Shown here: one piece after another, positions 38,437 to 47,017 of the stretch | Layout: the number at the start of each line of letters is the position of its first letter | Numbering within the stretch: position 1 is the first letter of the stretch | Assembly: GCA_004762125.1 (NCBI GenBank) | Contig: SIHQ01000011.1 | Location: 89,134 to 153,133 of the forward strand | Length of the DNA stretch: 64,000 nucleotides | Reading direction: 5' to 3' | Source of the DNA: Oceanospirillales bacterium | Lineage (GTDB): Bacteria > Pseudomonadota > Gammaproteobacteria > Pseudomonadales > Endozoicomonadaceae | Notes under the pieces: model-generated | Seen by the model: only the letters and a program-made list of their open reading frames with translations | Database searches by the model: none | Told to the model about the DNA's origin: nothing | Translations under genes and position numbers: made by a program

Positions 38437-39264
38437 TCACTCTTTTAACATCAATGCAGGATCCATACGAACATCAAACCAGTTAACCCGCCAGTCCAGA
38501 TGAGGGCCTGTCACTCGCCCGGTAGCGCCCATCTCTGCAACGATCTGTCCTCGCTTCACTTTTTGGCCAACCTCAACCTTTAGCTTACTCAAGTGCAGAA
38601 AACTGCTGGAAATACCAGCACCATGATCAATGATCAGTGTTCCCCCGGAATAATACAGATCCGAATCAGCAAGTCGAACTCTACCCGCAGCTGGCGCCAG
38701 TACTTTGGTACCTACTGGGCCTGCTATATCAAGACCAAAGTGAGGCCTCCTGGGTTTACCATTAAAGTAACGCTGACTCCCATAGACGCCACTGACAGGT
38801 CCTTCTGCCGGCCGAGTAAAGCCCTGAAAGAATAGAAACTCTGAAGAGTCGAACTTTCGTGCTGCTTTCACCTTGGTATTGTCCTGACGAATGCGCGTCA
38901 ACACCCTCTCTGGGGGTGTAACATATTTCCCCGCGACACCCTTTATTCTCTGAATCTTATATTCACGTTTTTCCAGCTTGAGTTTTACCTCATGCTGCTG
39001 CCCGCTATCTGTTCTGATCACATAGCTCTGCTTTAATTTGGAGTCTCGCCCAAAACCAATAATAAAATGGCCAGTATCAGACACTCTGACAGGCTTGCCC
39101 TTATAGATGATTGTCTCACCTGGCTGGCTGGCTCCAAGATAAAATCCACCTTGAATAAGCTGTGACTTTAGTACTTCTGCATTAATTTGCCCACTGCCCA
39201 TTAGCAGCAGACAAGCAAACAACAAACTAGCTATGGTTGTGAGATTATATTTATCTATTAACAA
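38437..39264 (-). CDS. M23-family peptidoglycan endopeptidase
   Basis: Product of 275 residues. A signal peptide (SLLFACLLLMGSGQINA) is followed by an unknown N-terminal region and then the LytM/M23 domain: RRPHFGLDIAGPVGTKVLAP (zinc ligands His and Asp), LIIDHGAGISSSFLHLSKL and TGRVTGPHLDWRVNW with the last His ligand. All zinc-binding residues seem present, so an active periplasmic cell-wall hydrolase is expected. It stands alone. Confidence 0.92.
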   Translation of the reverse strand: MLIDKYNLTTIASLLFACLLLMGSGQINAEVLKSQLIQGGFYLGASQPGETIIYKGKPVRVSDTGHFIIGFGRDSKLKQSYVIRTDSGQQHEVKLKLEKREYKIQRIKGVAGKYVTPPERVLTRIRQDNTKVKAARKFDSSEFLFFQGFTRPAEGPVSGVYGSQRYFNGKPRRPHFGLDIAGPVGTKVLAPAAGRVRLADSDLYYSGGTLIIDHGAGISSSFLHLSKLKVEVGQKVKRGQIVAEMGATGRVTGPHLDWRVNWFDVRMDPALMLKE

Positions 39265-39510
39265 GGCGTACCCATTTTCCCCTTTAATAATCGTAGAAAA
39301 TGATTATTAAGTTAATTTTTTAATTATTCAGGAAATCAATTATTCACATTCAGTTTCCGTTGATCAATCAAATATCCATATTTTTCTAAATTAATGGCAT
39401 TCACAATCGTCTGCAATTTTATTTAATTGTGCTAATTTCAATAACCAGTGCAGGCAAAGATATGCAATGGAGGACACCTCTCCGGAATAATCAGGAAAAG
39501 ATCTGGCATT

Positions 39511-40854
39511 ATGATAATAAAACATTCAGTAACGGCTATTTTGTCATTTTGTTGCTTGGCTCAGTCAGCCAGTACACTGGCAATGACTCTCCCGGCTGCT
39601 ATCAACCAGACCCTTGAGAATTACCCCCAGCTGCAAGCCAGCATGAGCCACTACCTTGCCAGCAATGAAAATATTGACATTGTTAAGAGCGAGTATCTGC
39701 CAAATCTTGATTTAAGAATTGCTGCGGGATTTCAACGACTTGATACACCCTCTACCCGAAACAGTAGCCCTGCTACTGATGAAAAATATCAAAGTATCCG
39801 GGAAAAATCTCTGACCATTAAACAGAATCTGTTTAATGGCATGGCCACCACTTACGGCGTAAAAAAGAGCGTTGCACTCAGCGATTCAATTAGGGAACAA
39901 CTTCGCGAAAAAGCCGAAAATGTTGCCATGGAAGTCGCTGAGGTCTACCTGTTGGTTCTGGACTCTATGCAACAGCAGGCACTGGCCGCCAAAAACCTTG
40001 CCATACATGAAAAGATTTTCAACCTAGTATCACAACGTACGGAAAAGGGCTTTACCAACCAGTCAGATCTGCTGCAGGCTCGCGGCCGGGTTGCACGCGC
40101 TAAAGCCAACATGATTAGCGCTGATGGTAACCTGAGAAACGCTAAAACCCGATTCTTCAGACTGGTCAATCAGACACCGGATAACCTTGAATTCCCTCAG
40201 GCTGAGGACCTCTCATTGCCTGACGGCCTTAACGAGGCTATGGACTCCGCTTTATTGAACCATCCCGTCGTACATGCTTCTGAACAGGAGTTCCAGGCCA
40301 GCCAATTTGATTACAAACGAAGCAAAAGCGAGTTCCTTCCAAAGTTGGATCTCAGCCTCTCTCGTCATTGGGACCGCGATATTCACGGATTATCGGGAAG
40401 CCATAATGACAGCACAGCGATTGTCAGCCTGACTTATAATCTTTTCCGTGGCGGAGCTGACAGTGCCAGGCGACAGCAAGCGGCCTATCAGCAAGAAGAG
40501 AGCAGAGCAAGAACCTGCGATAGCCGCAATCTTGTTGCCGAAAACCTGAAGCTTCATTGGTCAGCCATGCAGTCTTACAACGATGAGCACCCCTTCCTTA
40601 AAGATCATATGGAAGCCAGCGAGCAAACGGTTTCTCTTTATCAGCAACAATTTAAGCTTGGTCGCCGCTCACTATTAGATCTGCTTGATAGTGAAAACGA
40701 AAAATTCCTGGCACAGAAAGCATTCAGCAACAACAAACACCAGGTAGCTTTATCTCGTTATAAAGTATTGAACGCGATTGGTCAGTTGCTGGATAAGATG
40801 GGTATTAATTTGACTGAATGCTGGCAGAGGCAAAAAGGTAAGGATAGGGTCTAA
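39511..40854 (+). CDS. TolC-family outer-membrane efflux/secretion protein
   Basis: Product of 447 residues from the ATG at 39511, which starts a signal peptide (IIKHSVTAILSFCCLAQS); the GTG at 39448 would give an unsuitable N-terminus. The mature part has two similar halves with long helices and the pattern LPAAINQTLENYPQLQAS, NLFNGMATTYGVKKS, and LGRRSLLDLLDSENE typical of TolC/AggA-like type I secretion channels. No ABC transporter or membrane-fusion gene is adjacent, so its inner-membrane partner is unknown. Confidence 0.92.
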   Translation: MIIKHSVTAILSFCCLAQSASTLAMTLPAAINQTLENYPQLQASMSHYLASNENIDIVKSEYLPNLDLRIAAGFQRLDTPSTRNSSPATDEKYQSIREKSLTIKQNLFNGMATTYGVKKSVALSDSIREQLREKAENVAMEVAEVYLLVLDSMQQQALAAKNLAIHEKIFNLVSQRTEKGFTNQSDLLQARGRVARAKANMISADGNLRNAKTRFFRLVNQTPDNLEFPQAEDLSLPDGLNEAMDSALLNHPVVHASEQEFQASQFDYKRSKSEFLPKLDLSLSRHWDRDIHGLSGSHNDSTAIVSLTYNLFRGGADSARRQQAAYQQEESRARTCDSRNLVAENLKLHWSAMQSYNDEHPFLKDHMEASEQTVSLYQQQFKLGRRSLLDLLDSENEKFLAQKAFSNNKHQVALSRYKVLNAIGQLLDKMGINLTECWQRQKGKDRV

Positions 40855-40880
40855 GCACCCCTGTTCATAGCCGATTCCCT

Positions 40881-40908
40881 TTGATAATCTGATAAGATTG
40901 TTTAAAAT
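40881..40908 (+). promoter_or_regulatory. Sigma-70-like promoter before a small membrane protein gene
   Basis: TTGATA (40881-40886) and TAAAAT (40903-40908) are separated by 16 bases and lie 30 bases upstream of the small reading frame at 40938. Confidence 0.45.
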
Positions 40909-40937
40909 AATAATCCTATCTAAAAGGGTACTTCAGA

Positions 40938-41027
40938 ATGGAAATGGATTTTCTTATTCTTGCTCTCTCACTATTGATTCCAGTCACTTATGGAATGACA
41001 TTTTTGATACTGCTCTATCGGAAATAA
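40938..41027 (+). CDS. Possible 29-residue membrane protein
   Basis: The frame encodes MEMDFLILALSLLIPVTYG followed by MTFLILLYRK: one membrane span with a short basic end, like many bacterial small membrane proteins. An AAGGG ribosome site precedes the ATG by about nine bases and a promoter-like pair lies upstream. I cannot name a partner; TolC-like protein and HemG are the neighbours. It is too short for composition alone to prove coding. Confidence 0.45.
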   Translation: MEMDFLILALSLLIPVTYGMTFLILLYRK

Positions 41028-41050
41028 TTCAATAGAGCTTATCTGGATTA

Positions 41051-41614
41051 TCAAGCAGCCTGTTTTTCGTGCTCTGATATCACAAGCATCTGTTTAAACT
41101 CTTCAGCAAAGCTTATTACCTTCAACCAGTCGGTAAATTCAATATCCTGTGACGTCCCGGTAGGCCCTTTGTTAAGTTTCATGATCATTCGAATCAGCTG
41201 AGTTTCAAAAAAATTGTATTGAGAATACCGTAATGCTCCAGCAAATACTGCTACTTTGTCTGGCGTCAGACTGCTGCTTTCAAGATATCGCACAAGATAA
41301 TTGTTCATATAAGGTTCACAGCGATTAGGCTTTCGTGCGGTCATATTGACCGAGAAAAAAAAGCAAGGTTTGCTGTTCAGCATCTCTGAATGTGCTTCCA
41401 CAAAATCGCAAAACCAACGGTGGTGCTTACCATAGCGAATGGAGCAACCGAGGAAATATGCATCGTATTGCTTGAGGTTGATCTCCCGAGGTTCTGGCCT
41501 GATCTGAATGACATCCACTTGGTGACCATCACTGGTCAGCAGCGTTTGTATTTTCTCAATGATTTTTTTTGTCTGTCCTTCTCTGGATCCAAACAGCATG
41601 GCAATTCTGGACAT
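41051..41614 (-). CDS. hemG: Menaquinone-dependent protoporphyrinogen IX oxidase
   Basis: Product of 187 residues with a flavodoxin-like fold: MLFGSREGQTKKI is the FMN phosphate loop. CSIRYGKHHRWFCDFV, FFSVNMTARKPNR and VAVFAGALRYSQYNFFETQL match HemG and separate it from ordinary flavodoxins. It oxidises protoporphyrinogen and passes electrons to a quinone, which links haem synthesis to the men and ubi genes found later in the window. It stands alone. Confidence 0.9.
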   Translation of the reverse strand: MSRIAMLFGSREGQTKKIIEKIQTLLTSDGHQVDVIQIRPEPREINLKQYDAYFLGCSIRYGKHHRWFCDFVEAHSEMLNSKPCFFFSVNMTARKPNRCEPYMNNYLVRYLESSSLTPDKVAVFAGALRYSQYNFFETQLIRMIMKLNKGPTGTSQDIEFTDWLKVISFAEEFKQMLVISEHEKQAA

Positions 41615-41854
41615 AACCTACATCTTCACTGGTATACCTAAATTAGTGTTTATTTTACCACTGCGACAATTGAATAACAGCTTAACTATTTAGTTAAAAA
41701 CCCCTGCAAAACACGCTATATCCCTTACCAAGGGTTAACTTATAGGCCAAGAATCCTGTAAATGATTTATTCACAGCCACTCTCTGACCCTCTATAGTTA
41801 CGCTCGGCTGTCGAATTAAGGAAGAATGAATTAACCGCAGCAAAGGTTGCTGGA

Positions 41855-43057
41855 ATGAAATCATTACTATCAATGCCTGCTTTTAATCTGGGCTCCGGGC
41901 CCAACTTTGGTCAAGATCGCCTGCACCCGACTGCTATTTTTGGCCTTTTCCTTTGGCTTCTGGCTCTTACTCTGGTGATGATAAAGGTGTTTCTCGAACC
42001 TGGAGATCACACTGTTGTTGATAGTTATCTACTCGGAGCAGAACGCTGGATAGACAGAGACAAATTGTATTCCGGCCCTGGCGGTTTTATCTATACACCC
42101 ACCTTTGCCTTGCTGTTCGTACCTTTTACCCATCTATCTCCCTTTGTTGCCGATCTGATCTGGCGACTGCTGATTATCGGGCTCTACTTCTGGGGCAGTA
42201 TTCGATTGATTAACCATTTTTATGGCTATAGCGACCGAAGCATGATGAATTGGCTGGGAATCTACAGCCTGATCGCTGTTCCCATTGCCTTCTCGGGCTT
42301 TCGAAACGGGCAGATGAACGTCTTTCTAATTGCAATAATGTTACTGGTGGCCTGCCAGGTAATTGAGCGTAAGTGGACCTCTGCAGCCTTGTTATTGGCT
42401 CTGACCATGAGCCTAAAGCCTACCTTTGCTGTTTTTTTCCTGCTGATCACAACTTTATTCAAGCCGTTATGGTTCAGAGTGCCACCACTGTTAATACTGT
42501 TCCTGTTATTACCCTTAATCTTTGGCGGAACGGATTATGGCATAGCCCAGTACTATAACTTTGTAGAAATGGCCGACTCAGCCATGGACCGAGGTATGTT
42601 CACGCCAAAATGGGCCAGTCTGTTTAATATCCCCATGCAGCTCACCGGTGACTCAGTCCCAGAATTTCATCAAACGTTTATCAAACTGTTAATGGCTGTT
42701 CTGACCTGGATAGCTTGCGCCTATGCCGTCACTCGCCATGGCACAAAGAATGGCATGATCTACCTACTCAGTTTGTCAGTCTGTTATCACCTGATGTTCA
42801 ACCCCAGAAGTGTTAACACTGACTACATACTGCTAGGCACTATGATTGGTTTCTGGTTCACGACCGCCATTCATTTCTGGCAGGATAAAAAGCTAGCCTG
42901 GCAATCTGGAATGCTTGGTATAGGCGTTCTCTTTGCCTTCGACATCTCCCGCATACTGGTTTCAGGCAGCAGTAGCTGGGTTAATCCGCTGATGGCGTTA
43001 CTGTTTGCAACTTTGATTATCTGGCAATTAAAGAACAAAAAAATGCTGGCACCGTAA
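41855..43057 (+). CDS. GT87-family (DUF2029) membrane glycosyltransferase
   Basis: Product of 400 residues with about ten membrane spans. The first periplasmic loop has an Asp followed by SYLLGAERWIDRDKLYSG and FIYTPTFALLFVPF, the signature of GT87 polyprenyl-phosphate-dependent (manno)syltransferases. It probably adds a sugar to an envelope glycoconjugate from a lipid-linked donor. No sugar-synthesis genes are adjacent, so the product is unknown. Confidence 0.85.
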   Translation: MKSLLSMPAFNLGSGPNFGQDRLHPTAIFGLFLWLLALTLVMIKVFLEPGDHTVVDSYLLGAERWIDRDKLYSGPGGFIYTPTFALLFVPFTHLSPFVADLIWRLLIIGLYFWGSIRLINHFYGYSDRSMMNWLGIYSLIAVPIAFSGFRNGQMNVFLIAIMLLVACQVIERKWTSAALLLALTMSLKPTFAVFFLLITTLFKPLWFRVPPLLILFLLLPLIFGGTDYGIAQYYNFVEMADSAMDRGMFTPKWASLFNIPMQLTGDSVPEFHQTFIKLLMAVLTWIACAYAVTRHGTKNGMIYLLSLSVCYHLMFNPRSVNTDYILLGTMIGFWFTTAIHFWQDKKLAWQSGMLGIGVLFAFDISRILVSGSSSWVNPLMALLFATLIIWQLKNKKMLAP

Positions 43058-43069
43058 AAAACAAAAAAA

Positions 43070-43104
43070 AAGCCGGTCACTCAAAAAAAGTGCCGGCCTT
43101 TAAT
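43070..43104. terminator. Bidirectional terminator between the GT87 gene and the peptide permease operon
   Basis: GCCGGTCACT and AGTGCCGGC pair with one mismatch around an A-rich loop. A-runs on the left and CTTTAATTAATTT on the right make it usable from both sides. Confidence 0.85.
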
Positions 43105-43120
43105 TAATTTCTACAAAGTA

Positions 43121-44095
43121 TCAGGCTTTGTAAATTTTCGGATTCAGCACATCTCGCAGCCAGTCACCCAGCAGGTTAATCACCAGTACAAGAACCACCA
43201 GAACGGCTCCTGGAATCACCGTAATCCACCAGCTACCAGAGAAGATATATTCAAATCCGCTGGAAATGAGTGAACCCAGAGAGGGTTCGGACACCGGCAT
43301 ACCCAGACCAAGGAACGACAAAGCCGCTTCACTGATAATGGCATTGGCAATCTGTACTGTAGAGATCACCAGAATCGGTGACAGACAGTTAGGCAGTATG
43401 TGACGGAACATGATCCGCCCGGCACCAAAGCCCATGACTCTCGCCGCTTCTACATATTCTTTGTTTTTCTCAGCCAGAACCGATGCACGAATGGTTCGGG
43501 CATACTGAGGCCATTCGGCAATACCGATAACCAGTATCAACATCCACATGGCTAACTGACTGTAAAGCTCTGTTCCAAAGGACGCCTGAAACACTGCCAA
43601 AACAACGATAGCCACCATCATGGTTGAGAATGAGAGCTGTATATCTGCCACCCTCATCAGGAAGTTATCTACTCGGCCACCACGGTAACCCGCTATCAAA
43701 CCAATCGCGATACCAATAATCGCTTGCAGCATGACCGCCAGAAAACCAATAGTGATAGAGATACGGGCACCATAAAGAATGGTGCTGAACATATCACGTC
43801 CCTGAGCATCAGTGCCCAGCAAAAAACGCTCATCACCTTCTTCATTCCACGCCGGCGCAATTTCCGAATCCATGATGTCGATATTGGACAGATCATAAGG
43901 ATTGGTTGGCGCAATCAGAGGAGACAGCATGGCAGCAAGAAACAGTACGGCAAAAATCGATGCCGATACCATCGCGATCTTGTCACGAGTAAAGTTGTAC
44001 CAGATATTGGACTGACGAATACGCTGCCAGCGGGACGGTGCAACATCAACACTGCTATCAGCAACACGAGAGTGCGTAATGGTTGAGTCAGTCAT
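43121..44095 (-). CDS. Peptide ABC transporter permease (DppC/OppC type)
   Basis: Product of 324 residues. It shows an N-terminal extension with a first span, the FLLGTDAQGRDMFSTILYGAR block typical of DppC/OppC permeases, and the EAA loop YVEAARVMGFGAGRIMFRHI. Five to six membrane spans. It forms the inner-membrane channel with the DppB-type protein, whose stop overlaps this start (TGATG). Last gene of the importer operon. Confidence 0.94.
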   Translation of the reverse strand: MTDSTITHSRVADSSVDVAPSRWQRIRQSNIWYNFTRDKIAMVSASIFAVLFLAAMLSPLIAPTNPYDLSNIDIMDSEIAPAWNEEGDERFLLGTDAQGRDMFSTILYGARISITIGFLAVMLQAIIGIAIGLIAGYRGGRVDNFLMRVADIQLSFSTMMVAIVVLAVFQASFGTELYSQLAMWMLILVIGIAEWPQYARTIRASVLAEKNKEYVEAARVMGFGAGRIMFRHILPNCLSPILVISTVQIANAIISEAALSFLGLGMPVSEPSLGSLISSGFEYIFSGSWWITVIPGAVLVVLVLVINLLGDWLRDVLNPKIYKA

Positions 44096-45078
44096 CAGGC
44101 ATTACCTCCGGCCAGCTTAACCGTTGGATTAATCAGACCGTAGATCAGGTCCACCAAAGTATTCACAACAACGAACACACCACCCACGACAATCAGATAA
44201 GCAACAATCAATGGCGTATCCACACGATTCACCGCCTCCAAAAACAGGAAGCCCATACCTGGCCACTGGAATACTGTCTCGGTCAGGATTGTGTAGGCAA
44301 CCATCGTTCCAATCTGGACTCCACCAACAGTGATGACCGGCAGCATCGTATTCTTCAAAGCATGTAAAAAATAAACACGGGTTTTTGTCAGACCTTTGGC
44401 CTTGGCAAACTTCACATACTCAGTGGAAAGGGCTTCCACCATTTCCGAACGAATCAGCCGAATAAACAACGGCAGCATGATACTGGCCAGAGATACAGCT
44501 GGCAGCACCAGATGTTTCAAACCATCACTGGTCAGGAAGCCTGTCTCCCAACGGGCAAAAAGTGGCACCAGTTGATCACCACGCCCATAGGAAGGCAGCC
44601 AGCCCAGCTCAATAGAAAAGAGATATATACTGAAAATCGCTGTCAGGAATACCGGTACTGATATACCCAGAATACTGATTCCCAGTATTGCTCTGGTTAG
44701 CATACTGTTCGGCCTGATAGCGCAATAAACACCCGCTGGAACCGAAATAATGATTATGATCAGAGTCGCGGCAAACACCAGTTCCAGAGTTGCTGGCATT
44801 TTTCCGAGAATAACATCCAGGGCAGGTTCCTTGAAAAAGTAGGAAGTACCCAGATCACCCTGCACGGCTTTGGTGATAAAGCGGCCATACTGGGTCAAAA
44901 AAGGATCGTTGAGACCCAGTTCATCACGAAGCTGCTGACGTTCGGCTTCGGAAACGGACTGACCAACCATCTCACGCAGAGGGTCACCAAGATTATCCTG
45001 AATGGAAAAACTGATCAGGCTGATGACAAACATCACCACCAAACCCTGCATCAGTCGTCTGAATAAAAATAACAACAT
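44095..45078 (-). CDS. Peptide ABC transporter permease (DppB/OppB type)
   Basis: Product of 327 residues. Typical N-terminus FLFRRLMQGLVVMFVISLI, the LGLNDPFLTQYGRFI block, and the coupling loop YVKFAKAKGLTKTRVYFLHA followed by LKNTMLPVI. Six membrane spans. It pairs with the DppC-type permease just downstream. A perfect hairpin lies in the 212-base gap to the binding-protein gene upstream. Confidence 0.94.
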   Translation of the reverse strand: MLLFLFRRLMQGLVVMFVISLISFSIQDNLGDPLREMVGQSVSEAERQQLRDELGLNDPFLTQYGRFITKAVQGDLGTSYFFKEPALDVILGKMPATLELVFAATLIIIIISVPAGVYCAIRPNSMLTRAILGISILGISVPVFLTAIFSIYLFSIELGWLPSYGRGDQLVPLFARWETGFLTSDGLKHLVLPAVSLASIMLPLFIRLIRSEMVEALSTEYVKFAKAKGLTKTRVYFLHALKNTMLPVITVGGVQIGTMVAYTILTETVFQWPGMGFLFLEAVNRVDTPLIVAYLIVVGGVFVVVNTLVDLIYGLINPTVKLAGGNA

Positions 45079-45231
45079 AAGCAGCCTTGATCTTAAGAAT
45101 CACTGTCGTCACTTGTGATGACAAAAAGGTATTCTTGATAAATAAATTACTGAGATGTACTACAGGCACAACACAGACTGATCAGAGTAATGGCAAACCT
45201 CAAAATACGAGTAAAATTGAAGCCTGCCGAA

Positions 45232-45253
45232 GGACAGTCAGATTTGACTGTCC
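45232..45253 (-). terminator. Intercistronic hairpin between binding protein and permease
   Basis: GGACAGTCA (45232-45240) and TGACTGTCC (45245-45253) form a perfect nine-pair stem with a four-base loop and no T-run. It may protect the binding-protein message or partly stop transcription. Confidence 0.5.
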
Positions 45254-45290
45254 AGATCGCAGATAAACATCACTGCTTATTTTTCACTGA

Positions 45291-46850
45291 TCACTTTTCG
45301 CTAACCACCAGATCACCCAGGTAAGGGAAGTTCATTACGTTAACAACGTCTTCCGCTTGAACGCCCTTACGAGCACCCCAGGCCAGGTTCTGCCAGTGCA
45401 GAGGAACATAGGCAGCATCTTCATACAGCTCACGCTCAACTTGCTGAAGCATTTCGGTACGTTTGGCTGGATCAGTTTCCTTACCTGCGGCTTTCACCAA
45501 GCCATCAATGGCTGTGTTGCAATAGTTGCCACTGTTGTACTGACCCCAACCGCTGTCTGCATCGGCACAAGCTGTCAGATACTCAGTGAAGTTGGCAGAG
45601 TCTTCTGTATCCGCATGCCAACCGATCATCATGATGTCAGCTGCACGCTCATCAAAAGAAGGCCAGTACTGAGCTTTAGGCATGGTCTTCAGATCAACCG
45701 TAACATTGATTTTGCGCAACATGCCGGCAACAGCCTGGGCAATTTTGGCATCATTAATATAACGGTTGTTAGGCGCCATCATGGAGATGGTAAAGCCCTT
45801 CTCGAAACCAGCGGCCTTCATCAACTGCTTGGCTTTCTTCAAGTCATAACGAGGAGTCAGATCTTCACTGAAGCCAGCGTAGCCTTTTGGTCCTTGCTGT
45901 CCGGCAGCAGTAGCGAAGCCCTTCATGATTTTTTTAACAATCGCTTCGTTATTAATAGCATGAACGATTGCCTGACGAACACGCTTGTCCTTGAAGGCTT
46001 CAACACGTTCCTGGTTCAACTGGAGCGTAATAACACGAGTACCGGTCAGTGTTACCAGGTCAGTATCACTATTACGTTCAATACGATCGTGGTCGTTTGG
46101 TGGTACAGGGAAGATAAAATCAACGCCACCGGACAGAAGAGCGGCAACACGCGTTGCATTCTCTTTGATCGGAGTCAGAGTAATTTCATCAACGTTACCT
46201 GGAGATTTCTTATCCCAATAATCAGCGAAACGTTCGAACTGAACCTTCACACCTTGCTGACGCTCGGTGATGATGTAAGGACCGGTACCTGACTGATTGC
46301 GAGAAGCAAAGCTGTCACCGTGCTTTTTCAGTAAACCCTTGTCACGACCTTTATCGTCTTCACCGCTATAGAACTTGCTGTCCATTGGGAAGATATAAGT
46401 TGCGGAGTTAAGGATCAGCGGATAAGGCGCCTTGGTAACGAGATCAAAGGTCTGGTCATTGACGACTTTAACTTCTGTGCCGGCTGGGAAAACAGCTTTG
46501 AAGTCAGGACTTGATACCAAACGTTCAAAAGTCCACTTAACGTCATTAGCTGTCAGGATGTTACCAGAGTGGAACTTGACGCCCTTACGCAGATGAAAGC
46601 GCATAGTGTTGTCATCGATGCGTTCCCATTTTTCCGCAAGACGAGCTTCAAAACCGTGATCCTTGCCCCAGCGAACAACCGGATCAAATGTCATGTGAGA
46701 CATCTGCAGAGTACCACCGGATAGCTGCTCATGGGGATCCAGAGATACTGGATCTGAGTCATAGGCTATCTTCAAAGAAGCTGCATTCACACTCAGTGCT
46801 AGAGATGTCGCAAGAGCAATACCTGCCAATGATTTAACGAGCTTTTTCAT
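45291..46850 (-). CDS. Periplasmic peptide-binding protein (SBP family 5)
   Basis: Product of 519 residues from the ATG at 46850, preceded by GGGGGAAG. Signal peptide MKKLVKSLAGIALATSLALS with cleavage after NAA. The mature part begins LKIAYDSDPVSLDPHEQLSG and has MRFHLRKGVKFHSGNILTAN, the family-5 (DppA/OppA) signature. It delivers peptides or similar compounds to the permeases encoded next. A glutathione or nickel substrate is also possible in this family, so I give no symbol. Confidence 0.93.
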   Translation of the reverse strand: MKKLVKSLAGIALATSLALSVNAASLKIAYDSDPVSLDPHEQLSGGTLQMSHMTFDPVVRWGKDHGFEARLAEKWERIDDNTMRFHLRKGVKFHSGNILTANDVKWTFERLVSSPDFKAVFPAGTEVKVVNDQTFDLVTKAPYPLILNSATYIFPMDSKFYSGEDDKGRDKGLLKKHGDSFASRNQSGTGPYIITERQQGVKVQFERFADYWDKKSPGNVDEITLTPIKENATRVAALLSGGVDFIFPVPPNDHDRIERNSDTDLVTLTGTRVITLQLNQERVEAFKDKRVRQAIVHAINNEAIVKKIMKGFATAAGQQGPKGYAGFSEDLTPRYDLKKAKQLMKAAGFEKGFTISMMAPNNRYINDAKIAQAVAGMLRKINVTVDLKTMPKAQYWPSFDERAADIMMIGWHADTEDSANFTEYLTACADADSGWGQYNSGNYCNTAIDGLVKAAGKETDPAKRTEMLQQVERELYEDAAYVPLHWQNLAWGARKGVQAEDVVNVMNFPYLGDLVVSEK

Positions 46851-46961
46851 TCTTCCCCCTGGAAAAAGTGCTTTCTTTTTATACGGCAGCTTCCACACAA
46901 GTAGTGTTTCGCCGCCTTTATAATTATTGCTATTATTGTTTTACTTTTGTCGCTATTGCAT

Positions 46962-47000
46962 GACAGTTATTACTGTCGACCTGTCAAATTAATCGACAGG
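46962..47000 (-). terminator. Two hairpins between the fused ATPase and the binding protein genes
   Basis: GACAGT/ACTGTC (46962-46977) and CCTGTC/GACAGG (46980-47000) lie side by side, just after the ATPase stop at 47018 on the minus strand. TTTG-rich sequence is limited, so they may be partial terminators. Confidence 0.45.
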
Positions 47001-47017
47001 TTTGAGAGCAGATGCGG

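Noticed and set aside
45357..46292. 311-codon open frame on the plus strand
   Set aside because: It lies wholly antisense to the peptide-binding protein gene, and its translation lacks any domain-like pattern.
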